Below, one piece after another: positions 6,693-15,590 of a stretch of DNA of 64,000 bases. Below the pieces are notes generated by a model that worked only from the letters and a program-made list of their open reading frames with translations, had not been told where the DNA came from and made no database searches. Each line of letters begins with the position of its first letter. The first letter of the stretch is position 1. The DNA comes from an uncultured Clostridia bacterium (GTDB lineage Bacteria > Bacillota > Clostridia > Oscillospirales > Ruminococcaceae), in contig CANDVA010000001.1 of the NCBI GenBank assembly GCA_947389015.1, positions 132,142-196,141 of the forward strand, in the 5' to 3' direction. A program made the position numbers and the translations under genes.

Positions 6693-9062
6693 TTACGCCT
6701 TAGCAGACTTTGCCGCGGGAGCTTTCTTCGCGTTTTTGCGCTCCTGCCACCAGATCCAGAGCGGACCGGCTATGCAGAGTGACGAATAGAAGCCCACCAG
6801 CATACCGATAGCAAGCGGCACGGCAAAGGACAGGATCGAGGTAACGCCCTGTACTGAACAAACGATCGCAATAGAGATCATTGCCGTAACGGTAGTCGCC
6901 GTAGTGATTATCGAGCGCGAAAGCGTCTGATTGATCGAGAGATTTACAAGCTCGCGGTCGGACACCTTGCCGCCGTGCTTTGCGCGGTTTTCACGAAGTC
7001 TGTCGTAGATGATTATAGTGTTGTTGATAGAGTAGCCGAGCAGCGTCAGGATAACCGCCATAAAGTTGGAGTCGAGAGCCATGCCCGTGAACACATACAC
7101 AGCATAGGTGAGTATTACGTCGTGGAGCAGACAGCATATAGCGATAATACCCGCGCTCCAACCGCCTATCTTCTTGAAACGGAACGCGATATATACGACC
7201 AGCAGCACAAACGCTACGACTACCGCGATCAGGCAGGAAATAAAGAACTGCGAACCCGAAGACGCGGAAACGTTTGTGGTATCCACGCTGTCAATAGTGT
7301 TATCGGGATAAGCCGCGATAAGTCCCTCGCTCACCTTTTGCAGCATACCGTCGTCCATTTTGTCATCTTGAGCAAACGATATAACGATCGTATTAAGACC
7401 GCCCGTAAAACTCGTTCCCGTCGTTACAGTAGCGCGGGGAGTGCCGAGCGCCTCAACGGTCGACTTTACGTCGTTCGTATCTATCGTTCCCGAGTAGGAG
7501 TAAGTCAAAATCGTACCGCCCTTGAAACGGATATCTACGTTTACTCCGATAATGAACGTGCAGAGCACGGTCACAGCGATAAGCGCCGCAGAGATAATAA
7601 CGAATATCTTTCTCTTGCCTACAAAGTCTACGTTGGTCTTTGCCTTTACGTTGATGTTCTGAACGGTATCCTTGCCCGTTTCGGCATCGCCGGTAAGCTC
7701 CGCCTTGGAAACGCCGAACAGCCCGGGCTTTCTGAAACACTTGAATTTAGAGAGAGAAACAGTCATAAGACGGGTCGCCCAACAAGCCATGATAAAGTTC
7801 ATGATAACGCCCGCGAGTAGTGTGTAACCAAACGAATAGACCGTGCCCTCGGTAGTAGCGCCGAACCATGTGCCGAACACCGCCATAAGGATAAGCGCGA
7901 CGATGATGACAGTAAGATTTGAATCGAGGATAGCCGTAAAGCCGCGCTGGAAACCGTTCTTTACAGCGCCGTCAATAGTGCGTCCCGCCTTAAGCTCTTC
8001 CTTTATACGCTCCGCCGAGATAACGTTCGCGTCAACGCCCATACCTATTGACAGGATAATACCTGCGATACCGGGCAGCGTGAGCGACGAAGCGTTGTTG
8101 AAACCGAAGAAGCCCGTGATAGCCGCAAACATACCCGCGACCTGACCCGTAAGCGCAACTACCGCGACAAAGCCGGGCAGACGGTAATAAACGATCATAA
8201 ATACCGCGATTATAATAAACGCGATAAGTCCCGCAAGCGCCATAGCGTCGCGAGCGCCCGTACCGAGAATAGGCGAGATAGTAGACAAGGTGTCGATCTT
8301 AAGCTTGAACGGCAGCGCGCCGCCGTTGATCTTATTCGCGAGCTCGGACGCCTCCGAGCCCGTAAAGTTGCCCGAAATAAACGCAACTCCGTCATTGATC
8401 TTTTCATTTACTTTCGGATAGCTGATACAGGTATCGTCCATCCATATCGAAATAACGTCGCCCTTTAAGCGCTCGGTAGCCTCGGCAAACGCCTCTTTGC
8501 CGCTTTCCTTAAGCTCAAGCTTTACTACCTGCTGCTTTTCCTCGCTGTTGTACCATACGGAAGCCTTCTCAACGTCCGCGCCCGTAAGGACTATCTTATC
8601 CTTGGTGTCGCCCGTAGGGAGTCCCTCGGCGTCGATCTCGTGCTTTTCGCGGAAGGTCAGCAGCGCGGTCTCGCCGATCTCGCGCACAGCCTGCTCGGGA
8701 TCGAACGACGTATCGTCGCTCTGCCACGGGAACTGCACGATTATTGCCTTGGTTGCCGCGTCTACATATACCTCGTAGTCGTTTATATTCTTTCCGACAA
8801 GGCGCTGTTCTATCATAGACTTCGCGCCGTTGAGGTCGTCCTCGGTGATGGTGTTTTCGCTTTCGTAATCCTCTGGAGCCTTAAACGTTACGTTAACGCC
8901 GCCTCGGATATCGATTCCCCATCTGATATCGTCAATTCCCCACACCCAAGAGGTTTTTATATCGCCGTAATAGGTGCGTATACCCATTGTCGAAAGCAAC
9001 GTGAACACGACTATCAGGAAAAAAACGATAAAAAACACGGGCTTTGTAATTTTACTCTTCAA
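6693..9062 (-). CDS. secDF: Protein translocase subunit SecDF (fused SecD and SecF)
   Basis: This 789-residue membrane protein combines SecD (residues 1 to about 430) and SecF (about 470-789). It shows an N-terminal membrane segment, a large extracytoplasmic domain with the SecD hallmark WGIDIRGGVNVTF, the GxxLPxxL region and the paired RND-type membrane bundles (LPGIAGIILSIGMGVDANV in SecD, LLGYSINNTIIIYDRLREN in SecF). SecDF uses the proton gradient to pull exported proteins through SecYEG. The start is TTG at 9062 after GGAGTG; no ATG is available nearby. A separate promoter and terminator mark it as a single-gene transcript. A fused SecDF is usual in Bacilli and many Clostridia. Confidence 0.95.
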   Translation of the reverse strand: MKSKITKPVFFIVFFLIVVFTLLSTMGIRTYYGDIKTSWVWGIDDIRWGIDIRGGVNVTFKAPEDYESENTITEDDLNGAKSMIEQRLVGKNINDYEVYVDAATKAIIVQFPWQSDDTSFDPEQAVREIGETALLTFREKHEIDAEGLPTGDTKDKIVLTGADVEKASVWYNSEEKQQVVKLELKESGKEAFAEATERLKGDVISIWMDDTCISYPKVNEKINDGVAFISGNFTGSEASELANKINGGALPFKLKIDTLSTISPILGTGARDAMALAGLIAFIIIAVFMIVYYRLPGFVAVVALTGQVAGMFAAITGFFGFNNASSLTLPGIAGIILSIGMGVDANVISAERIKEELKAGRTIDGAVKNGFQRGFTAILDSNLTVIIVALILMAVFGTWFGATTEGTVYSFGYTLLAGVIMNFIMACWATRLMTVSLSKFKCFRKPGLFGVSKAELTGDAETGKDTVQNINVKAKTNVDFVGKRKIFVIISAALIAVTVLCTFIIGVNVDIRFKGGTILTYSYSGTIDTNDVKSTVEALGTPRATVTTGTSFTGGLNTIVISFAQDDKMDDGMLQKVSEGLIAAYPDNTIDSVDTTNVSASSGSQFFISCLIAVVVAFVLLVVYIAFRFKKIGGWSAGIIAICCLLHDVILTYAVYVFTGMALDSNFMAVILTLLGYSINNTIIIYDRLRENRAKHGGKVSDRELVNLSINQTLSRSIITTATTVTAMISIAIVCSVQGVTSILSFAVPLAIGMLVGFYSSLCIAGPLWIWWQERKNAKKAPAAKSAKA

Positions 9063-9135
9063 ATGTTTTTCACTCCGTTCTGTTTTTCTGAATTCAGACA
9101 GGCATACCCTGCCATTTTATAATCTACATTTATCT

Positions 9136-9164
9136 ATTATAATACAAAATTACGAAATAGTCAA
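9136..9164 (-). promoter_or_regulatory. Promoter of secDF
   Basis: On the minus strand TTGACT (9159-9164), 17 bases, TATAAT (9136-9141), about 75 bases before the TTG start. Confidence 0.75.
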
Positions 9165-9227
9165 GGGCTATTTATATTTTCAATATGTATTTTTTATGAA
9201 AATGTCCGCAAAAAATCTCTTTTCCAC

Positions 9228-9256
9228 TTGAATTGTTGTGTAAATTATGTTACAAT
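9228..9256 (+). promoter_or_regulatory. Promoter of the DUF2339-like gene
   Basis: TTGAAT (9228-9233), 17 bases, TACAAT (9251-9256). The leader contains a small CCCGC/GCGGG hairpin at about 9284-9303. It is divergent from the secDF promoter. Confidence 0.7.
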
Positions 9257-9333
9257 TATAGTGTAAAGTATGGAGTTTTAGATCCCGCAGGTTCCACAGC
9301 GGGCGGCGCTTGCGTTTTAAATAAGGAGTTAAT

Positions 9334-11337
9334 ATGAACGATCCAAATAACAATCTCAACGGTCAACAAAACTATCGGCAGTCTCCTCCGCAGTCAAAGG
9401 GCGCTGTAACTGGCGGCGAGATGTTTGTCGGGATAAATCTGCTCAGCAAAATCGGCGTGGTTTTCATTATAATAGGTATAATAGCGTTTTCGGCGGCTTC
9501 GGAGGGCTTTCTGCACGTCGGAGTAAGACTGGCACTGGTGATAGCTCTGGGGCTGGTAATGCTTGGCGCGGGGGAGCTGTTCTACCGCAAGGGCTCGCCC
9601 GTATTCGCGAACGCGCTTATTTTCGGGGGTGTTGCGGAACTGTTTATCTGCTCGCTTATCGGACATTACGGTTTCCATATATTGAACGGCGGCGGCTCGA
9701 TAGGCGTGGGGCTCGGAGCGGCGGCGGTAGGAATTCTGCTGTCGGCGAGGTACAAGTCGCAGGGGCTGCTTATCGTAACCGTGCTGTTCTCAGCGCTGCC
9801 GATATTCGGCGGTCTTGACGCGGCAGCGTTCTTCGGAGCGGCGGTGTATCTGACTGCGGTACATGCGGCGAACGCAGTGATAGCCCGCAGGAGCGGATAT
9901 ACGGGGGCATACGTCACGGGAATTATCGCGGCGGTGCTTGAAACGCTTTTGCTGGATATCCCCGCCTCCGTTACGGGTATACATGATGAAAAGTTCAGTC
10001 CTGTCATCTTAGTGCTGTTTATCGTCTGCTGCGCGGTCTGCTACGCGGGAGGACTGCTGCTCGACGCGGCGCGGGAGTTCGGAAAGCTGACGAGTGGCAA
10101 GAACGCGGCGCTCTGCGTAATACTCTTCGCCGTGATACTCTATGCGGATTTTTGGCTCCGTTGGGGAATAAACGCGGTGGCTGCGGGTATCGCGCTGCTG
10201 GTGCTAGCAGTGATCTTTACGGTCGTTGCGGTGATATTCTCACTGAATTTCGGCGACGACTGCGCAGCAACGACGGTGCTGACCAACTTTATACTCATAG
10301 CCGTAACATGGGCGCTGATAGATATCACAAGCTCGCTGTTTATGCGGTATACCCTGCTCCACATCCTCGCCGCAGCGGTGCTTGTCGCGGGGCTGGTTTT
10401 CGACCGCAGACTGTTCCGCGGTTGGGGCTGTGCTCTGATCGTGCTTGCCGAGTTTCACTTCTTCGGGGTGCTGCTGTTCAACCACGATACGAGCCAGCGG
10501 CTTTTTGCGATATTTGTCAACCTTATACTGTGGTTTGGCATTATGGCGGTGTATATCGTCAAAAAGAAGCACGAAAACACCATGTTCCGTATGTATACCT
10601 TCGCGGCGTTTCTTAACGCGGGACTGCTCTGCTCGGATATGATAATGCGCTATCTCGTGGATATGTTCAACGAGATCGAAATGTGGGCAAATCCCGCGGC
10701 TAAAGCGGCGTTTTCGGCGCTGCTGTGCGCCGTGCCGTGGCTGATACTCGGATTTGTCGTCGGCAAGCTGAAATATATGAAAGGGTGGGGAATGGCTTCA
10801 TCGTTCACCCTGTATATAATCGGACTGATGAATTTGCTGTTCGCGAACGGCATTGACGCGCTCAACCGCAATATCGGAAACCACGAGCTCGGTATCGCGG
10901 GCATAATCGCGACTATCGCAGTCAACGCCGCGTCGGTGCTTCCCGTGCTGGATATGTCGCTGCAAATCAGCGGAAAAGCGCCGAAATTCTCCAAGGCGGT
11001 AGGACTGATAGTTTCGGCATACGCGCTGATGTCGCTTACTGCTATACTGGGCACAAACAATTACGTAACGTTCACAAGCTTCATCATAAGCATAATTTAT
11101 ATCGCAACGGCTGCGGTGTGGATAATTATCGGCTTCAAGCGGCTCAACGCGCTGCTAAGGCGGTTCGGTCTGGCGCTTGCGTTGCTGTCGTCGGCAAAGC
11201 TCTTTCTGTTCGATTTCCAAGGTATCAGCGATATGGGCAGAACGCTTTTGTTTATCGGCTTCGGCGTTACGCTGCTGTGCATAGCGTTCGGCTACGGAAT
11301 AGCGGAGAAACGCCTTAAAGAACGCGGCGGAAAATAA
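9334..11337 (+). CDS. Polytopic membrane protein, DUF2339-like
   Basis: This 667-residue protein has about 18-20 hydrophobic helices and a short polar N-terminus rich in Asn and Gln. The segment GINLLSKIGVVFIIIGIIAF (residues 32-51) resembles the signature of DUF2339 membrane proteins, which are large, repetitive and of unknown function. No catalytic motif is visible. The gene has its own promoter and a GGAG ribosome site, is followed by a terminator, and lies divergent from secDF. Base composition is shifted to Leu/Ala/Val codons but otherwise normal. A transport or envelope role is plausible; nothing in the sequence decides it. Confidence 0.65.
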   Translation: MNDPNNNLNGQQNYRQSPPQSKGAVTGGEMFVGINLLSKIGVVFIIIGIIAFSAASEGFLHVGVRLALVIALGLVMLGAGELFYRKGSPVFANALIFGGVAELFICSLIGHYGFHILNGGGSIGVGLGAAAVGILLSARYKSQGLLIVTVLFSALPIFGGLDAAAFFGAAVYLTAVHAANAVIARRSGYTGAYVTGIIAAVLETLLLDIPASVTGIHDEKFSPVILVLFIVCCAVCYAGGLLLDAAREFGKLTSGKNAALCVILFAVILYADFWLRWGINAVAAGIALLVLAVIFTVVAVIFSLNFGDDCAATTVLTNFILIAVTWALIDITSSLFMRYTLLHILAAAVLVAGLVFDRRLFRGWGCALIVLAEFHFFGVLLFNHDTSQRLFAIFVNLILWFGIMAVYIVKKKHENTMFRMYTFAAFLNAGLLCSDMIMRYLVDMFNEIEMWANPAAKAAFSALLCAVPWLILGFVVGKLKYMKGWGMASSFTLYIIGLMNLLFANGIDALNRNIGNHELGIAGIIATIAVNAASVLPVLDMSLQISGKAPKFSKAVGLIVSAYALMSLTAILGTNNYVTFTSFIISIIYIATAAVWIIIGFKRLNALLRRFGLALALLSSAKLFLFDFQGISDMGRTLLFIGFGVTLLCIAFGYGIAEKRLKERGGK

Positions 11338-11344
11338 AATTCGG

Positions 11345-11377
11345 TGCGGCCGCCCGTTTCGAGCGACCGCATTTTTT
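11345..11377 (+). terminator. Intrinsic terminator after the DUF2339-like gene
   Basis: TGCGGCCGC (11345-11353) pairs with GCGACCGCA (11363-11371, one mismatch), followed by six T. Confidence 0.85.
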
Positions 11378-11408
11378 AATTTTTACATATTATGCCGAGC
11401 CTACCCCC

Positions 11409-11437
11409 TTGAAATTTCTGCAGCTGTATGATATAAT
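11409..11437 (+). promoter_or_regulatory. Promoter of the ychF operon
   Basis: TTGAAA (11409-11414), 17 bases, TATAAT (11432-11437), about 43 bases before ychF. Confidence 0.8.
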
Positions 11438-11479
11438 AATAAGGTATGATTAAAAATAAAGGAAGAAAGGCTGATATAT

Positions 11480-12574
11480 ATGAAACTTGGAATGGTGGGT
11501 CTGCCGAACGTCGGTAAGAGCACCCTTTTTAACGCGCTTACAAACGCGGGAGCGGAATCCGCGAATTATCCGTTCTGCACTATCGAGCCGAACGTCGGCA
11601 TCGTTTCCGTGCCCGACGAGCGTCTGGATGCTCTGGCGAAAATGTACAACCCCGAAAAGTTCACCCCAGCAACGCTGGAGTTTGTCGATATCGCGGGACT
11701 TGTCAAGGGAGCTTCAAAGGGCGAGGGACTTGGCAACAAATTCCTGTCGAATATCCGCGAGGTGGACGCTATCGTACACGTCGTCCGCTGCTTCAAGGAC
11801 GACAATATTATCCATGTCGACGGGTCGATAGGCGCGGCGCGCGATATTGAAACGATAAATCTTGAGCTTATTTTCTCCGATCTTGAGATACTCGAACGCC
11901 GTATCGACCGCGCAAAAAAGGCGCTCAAGGGCGACAAATCCGTTCAGGCAGAGGTCGACTTCTTCGAGAGCTTAAAGGCACATCTTGAAAACGGCAAGTC
12001 GGCTCGGAGCTACGACTTTTCCGACGAGGAGCGCTCCATGCTCCGCGATACTCCGCTGCTCTCCAACAAGCCCGTTATCTACGCGGCGAATTTGTCCGAG
12101 GCAGATTTCACGGGCGATATCGAGAACAACGAGGAATACAAGGCAGTCTGCGCCGTCGCCAATGAGGAGAACGCCGAGGTGCTGCCTATCTGCGCTCAGA
12201 TAGAGGCGGAGATCGCCGATATGCCGGACGAGGACAAAGCGATGTTCCTCGCGGATATGCACCTCGAAAGCTCGGGATTGGCACGCATAATCAAGACGGG
12301 CTATCGTCTGCTCGGACTGATATCGTTTCTCACCGCAGGCACTCCCGAGGTACGCGCGTGGACTATTACAAAGGGCACAAAGGCTCCTCAGGCGGCCGGC
12401 AAGATACACACCGACTTTGAAAAGGGCTTTATCCGCGCCGAAATAGTTTCCTTTGACGATCTCATGGACTGCGGCTCTATGGCGGCGGCTAAGGAAAAGG
12501 GCTTGGTGCGGCTCGAGGGCAAGGAATATGTAATGCAGGACGGCGACGTTACACTGTTCAGGTTCAACGTATGA
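11480..12574 (+). CDS. ychF: Redox-regulated ATPase YchF (Obg-family)
   Basis: This 364-residue protein is full length for YchF. The P-loop GLPNVGKST is at residues 7-15, the switch II region VDIAGLVKGASKGEGLGN near residue 70, and the N-site is NLSE instead of NKxD, the change that gives YchF its preference for ATP over GTP. The C-terminal TGS domain ends KGLVRLEGKEYVMQDGDVT. YchF binds ribosomes and has been linked to translation-associated stress responses. The stop codon overlaps the racemase start (ATGA), so the two are translationally coupled. Confidence 0.97.
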   Translation: MKLGMVGLPNVGKSTLFNALTNAGAESANYPFCTIEPNVGIVSVPDERLDALAKMYNPEKFTPATLEFVDIAGLVKGASKGEGLGNKFLSNIREVDAIVHVVRCFKDDNIIHVDGSIGAARDIETINLELIFSDLEILERRIDRAKKALKGDKSVQAEVDFFESLKAHLENGKSARSYDFSDEERSMLRDTPLLSNKPVIYAANLSEADFTGDIENNEEYKAVCAVANEENAEVLPICAQIEAEIADMPDEDKAMFLADMHLESSGLARIIKTGYRLLGLISFLTAGTPEVRAWTITKGTKAPQAAGKIHTDFEKGFIRAEIVSFDDLMDCGSMAAAKEKGLVRLEGKEYVMQDGDVTLFRFNV

Positions 12575-13284
12575 TGAAAACGATAGGCTTGATAGGCGGA
12601 ATGAGCTGGGAGAGCACCGTCACGTATTATCGGATCATTAACGAGACGGTAGGCCGCGAGCTCGGCGGACTGCATTCGGCTAAGATACTTATGTACAGCG
12701 TGGACTTCGCGGAGATCGAGGAGTGCCAATCAAACGGCGACTGGGCGAAAAGCGCGGAGATACTCGGCACGGCGGCGCTGAATTTGCAGAAAGCGGGCGC
12801 GGATTTTATCGTTATCTGCACCAACACGATGCACAAGGTCGTCCCCGAGATATCCGAGCGTATTGATATTCCGATAATGCATATAGCCGACGCGACTGCG
12901 GACGCGCTTATCTCCGCGGGAGTGAAAACGGCGGCGCTGCTCGGCACTAAATACACTATGCGGCAGGACTTCTGCAAAGATCGCCTGACCGCGCGGGGGA
13001 TAAAGATTCTTACTCCCGACGACAGCGATGTTGAGATCGTGAATAATGTGATATACGACGAGCTTTGCCGCGGAGTGATCTCGCAGTCGTCAAGGGACGA
13101 ATATATTCGGATAATCGACGGCTTAAAGCAAAGGGGCGCGGAAGGCGTTATCCTCGGCTGCACGGAAATAGGACTGCTGATAAACGAGAACTGTTCGCCG
13201 CTGCCCGTATTTGACACAACGTTAATTCACGCCGAAAAAGCCGCGCTTTATTCGGTCGGTATACAGAGGGGTTGTAATGAATAA
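12571..13284 (+). CDS. Aspartate/glutamate racemase family protein (YgeA-like)
   Basis: This 237-residue enzyme starts MMKTIGLIGGMSWESTVTYY, the hallmark of the YgeA-like amino-acid racemases. The two catalytic cysteines are in place: Cys83 in CTNTMH and Cys197 in LGCTEIG. These cofactor-independent enzymes invert the alpha carbon by a two-base mechanism; members act on aspartate, glutamate or other amino acids. D-amino acids would feed peptidoglycan or signalling pools. Its ATG overlaps the ychF stop by four bases and its end overlaps the NERD gene by eight, so all three are one operon. Substrate preference is not decidable from sequence. Confidence 0.9.
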   Translation: MMKTIGLIGGMSWESTVTYYRIINETVGRELGGLHSAKILMYSVDFAEIEECQSNGDWAKSAEILGTAALNLQKAGADFIVICTNTMHKVVPEISERIDIPIMHIADATADALISAGVKTAALLGTKYTMRQDFCKDRLTARGIKILTPDDSDVEIVNNVIYDELCRGVISQSSRDEYIRIIDGLKQRGAEGVILGCTEIGLLINENCSPLPVFDTTLIHAEKAALYSVGIQRGCNE

Positions 13285-14017
13285 GGTTATTCGGTGCAAA
13301 AACAACAATAACAAAAAGATCGCGGGGCTGCTTGTATCGCAGGTACTGTGCGGCGTAATGCCCGTGCTGCTGCTCGCGGCGTTCGTGCTGCTCAGACTGT
13401 ACGAGACGAAGATCACGGCGATCATTGCGATAGGACTTATCTTTTTGTGCAACGTCGGGTATATGCTGCTCGCGCGGCGGTATAACGTCCTGAACAGCGG
13501 CAGACGCGGCGAGCGCGATCTGTACAAGACCGTCCGCCATCTGAGCGGAAATAATATCATTTTCTGCAACCTCCCCGTACGGTACAAACGCGGGCGCTCG
13601 GAGCTTGATATGCTGATAATCAGCCACAAGGGATTGATAATCGTTGAGGTAAAGAACCACTCGGGTACGATCCAAGGCAGCTGGAAAGCCGACAAGTGGG
13701 AGCAGCGCAAGTACTACCGCGGCGGTAAGAATACCTCGCAGGAAATGGACAATCCGATAAAGCAGATGCGCCGTCAGCGCGATATAGTCAAAAGCATACT
13801 TAACGCGGCGGGCGAGGACGTTTGGATCGATACGGTACTGTATTTTTCTAGCAGCAACGCCAAGCTCAAGCTCAATCTCCGCGAAAGCGACTACGTTTGT
13901 CTTGGCAGCAAGGAGCTGCTTCACTTTCTCGAAAGCTATGACCGCAACGTGATAGTATCGCGCGTGCAGATGGAGAAGTACGCGAGAATACTCAATGAGG
14001 CTAGGGCGAATATATAA
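13277..14017 (+). CDS. Membrane-anchored NERD nuclease-like protein
   Basis: Two hydrophobic helices (residues 15-36 and 44-63) anchor a cytoplasmic NERD domain (residues 70-200). The nuclease-related core is intact: Glu79 in GERD, Asp111 in SELDMLII and Glu124-x-Lys126 in IIVEVKNHSG, the PD-(D/E)XK pattern. NERD domains occur with helicases, kinases and DNA-processing proteins and are predicted to cut nucleic acids. The start ATG at 13277 follows GAGGGG and overlaps the racemase gene. Membrane anchoring of a NERD domain suggests work on incoming or membrane-near DNA, but this is inference. Confidence 0.85.
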   Translation: MNKVIRCKNNNNKKIAGLLVSQVLCGVMPVLLLAAFVLLRLYETKITAIIAIGLIFLCNVGYMLLARRYNVLNSGRRGERDLYKTVRHLSGNNIIFCNLPVRYKRGRSELDMLIISHKGLIIVEVKNHSGTIQGSWKADKWEQRKYYRGGKNTSQEMDNPIKQMRRQRDIVKSILNAAGEDVWIDTVLYFSSSNAKLKLNLRESDYVCLGSKELLHFLESYDRNVIVSRVQMEKYARILNEARANI

Positions 14018-14073
14018 TTTTGTGTGTATCCGATGTTGGTTACCGAGATAATCTGATTCAGGGAAAATGTGTT

Positions 14074-15261
14074 ATGACAGAATTACTGATAAAACTATTT
14101 ATAAAGGACGGCGGCAGCGTAGAGACTCCCGCCGTCCGCTCGGCATACGGGAAAATGGCGGGCAAGGTGAGCATTGTCTGTAATATGCTGCTGTGTATCG
14201 GCAAGTTCCTCGCGGGCATGGTTTCAGGCAGCGTCTCCGTGACCGCAGACGCGGTCAACAACCTCTCCGACGCGTCGTCGGGAGTGATAAGCCTTATCGG
14301 ATTCAAGCTCTCCGAAAAGTCCGCGGACGCGGAGCACCCCTACGGTCACGGGCGATATGAATACCTGGCGGGCTTTATTGTCGCAGCGCTGATACTGATC
14401 ATCGGCGCGGAGCTGCTGCGCGACAGTATAATCAGGATCATCACTCCCGCCGAGGTCGAATTCGGCATAGTGCCTCTCGCGGTGCTTTCCGTCTCGATAT
14501 TGGTAAAGCTCTGGATGATGTTCTTCAACCGAAAGATCGGTAAAATTATAAGCTCCGAGACCCTGTCCGCCGCCGCTGCCGACAGCCGCAACGACGTTAT
14601 CTCCACATCGGCGGTGCTCGCGGCGCTGGTGATCTCGCACTTCTGCTCCGTCGAGCTGGACGGCATTATGGGCGCGGCAGTCGCTGTGTTTATCCTGTAC
14701 AGCGGCATAGGTCTGGTAAGAGACGCTCTCGACCCGCTGCTGGGCAAAGCACCGAGCGCGGAGCTGGTCGAAAAAATACGCGAAAAAATACTCTCCTATG
14801 AGGGTATACTCGGAACTCACGACCTGATGATACACGATTACGGTCCGGGGAGGCAGTTTGCTTCCGTACACGTCGAGGTGCCCGCTGAAATGCCGCTTGT
14901 GGATTGCCACGAGATAATTGACGCAATAGAGCGCGACTTCCTCCGCGAGGGTATGAATATGCTTGTCCACCCTGACCCGATAGTCTCGGGCGGCTCTGCG
15001 GGACAGCTAAACGCCGAGCTTAACGAGATAGCGGGTAAGATTGACGAGCGCGTTTCAGTCCACGATATACGCGTGGTGCGCTGTCCCGATGGAGAAAAGG
15101 TGATATTTGACTGCGTTCTTCCGCCCGACAGCGGTCTCGAGGAGGCGGCGCTCACAGAGGAAATAACGCGCTTTCTGCGTATAAATCACCCGAACTGCCG
15201 CTGTATAATAACGTTCGACAACGGCTACGCCAGCATACCGAAGTCGTCGGACGAAAATTAA
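14074..15261 (+). CDS. Cation diffusion facilitator (CDF) metal transporter
   Basis: The 395-residue product (start ATG at 14074; an upstream in-frame start at 14020 lacks a ribosome site) has the six CDF membrane helices with metal-site Asp residues in SVTADAVNNLSDASSG (TM2) and AAAADSRNDVISTS (TM5), and a His-rich GHGRYEY loop. The cytoplasmic ferredoxin-like domain (after residue 210) contains VHVEVPAEM and HPDPIV. A further extension after about residue 290 makes the protein longer than the usual 300, as seen in many clostridial CDF proteins. CDF proteins export Zn2+, Mn2+, Fe2+ or Co2+. It stands just upstream of the cobalamin riboswitch but is not under its control. Confidence 0.93.
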   Translation: MTELLIKLFIKDGGSVETPAVRSAYGKMAGKVSIVCNMLLCIGKFLAGMVSGSVSVTADAVNNLSDASSGVISLIGFKLSEKSADAEHPYGHGRYEYLAGFIVAALILIIGAELLRDSIIRIITPAEVEFGIVPLAVLSVSILVKLWMMFFNRKIGKIISSETLSAAAADSRNDVISTSAVLAALVISHFCSVELDGIMGAAVAVFILYSGIGLVRDALDPLLGKAPSAELVEKIREKILSYEGILGTHDLMIHDYGPGRQFASVHVEVPAEMPLVDCHEIIDAIERDFLREGMNMLVHPDPIVSGGSAGQLNAELNEIAGKIDERVSVHDIRVVRCPDGEKVIFDCVLPPDSGLEEAALTEEITRFLRINHPNCRCIITFDNGYASIPKSSDEN

Positions 15262-15265
15262 ACTA

Positions 15266-15294
15266 TTGACAACCGCGGAAAAAAGTACTATAAT
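15266..15294 (+). promoter_or_regulatory. Promoter of the cobalamin-riboswitch transcript
   Basis: TTGACA (15266-15271), 17 bases, TATAAT (15289-15294): a full consensus promoter starting immediately after the CDF stop codon and leading into the riboswitch. Confidence 0.85.
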
Positions 15295-15304
15295 ATATTC
15301 GGCG

Positions 15305-15562
15305 GAAAACTCGGCGCGGCAATGTGATATATCATATCACGGAACACGGTGAAAATCCGTGACAGTCCCCGCTGCCGTGAAACGGTTGTGTTTGTGTCAT
15401 AGGGCGAAAGCTTGGGTCACTGAGGCGAAAGCCGTGGGAAGGCTTGGCGCAAACACGAAATTTGAGCAGTTGCCCCAAAAGGGCGGCTGGACGCCGCCCA
15501 ACTAAGGGCAACAGCGCAGACACGCTAACCGTAAGTCGGAAGACCTGTCAGTCGAGACCGTC
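15305..15562 (+). ncRNA. Cobalamin (adenosylcobalamin-class) riboswitch
   Basis: The conserved core is plainly readable: GGAACACGGTGAAAATCCGT then GACAGTCCCCGCTGCCGTGA (15341-15380), the B12-box-like block TCACTGAGGCGAAAGCCGTG with GGGAAGG (about 15417-15443), and the closing GTAAGTCGGAAGACCTGTCA (15531-15550). A long peripheral hairpin (GCGCAAACACG and a GGGCGGC/GCCGCCC stem) fills the middle. No U-tailed terminator follows, and the aptamer ends about 16 bases before the GGAGG of the first gene, so control is probably at translation start through the ribosome site. High B12 is expected to turn the downstream genes off. Confidence 0.95.
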
Positions 15563-15590
15563 AAATAAATATATTATCGGAGGAATAATG

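Noticed and set aside
6975-7820. 281-codon plus-strand frame across secDF
   Set aside because: It is an antisense shadow rich in Arg/Tyr/His; the minus strand encodes unmistakable SecDF motifs.
15444-15590. Open frame running from inside the riboswitch into the DUF4430 gene
   Set aside because: It lies within the aptamer and lacks a ribosome site; the start after GGAGG at 15591 gives a proper signal peptide.
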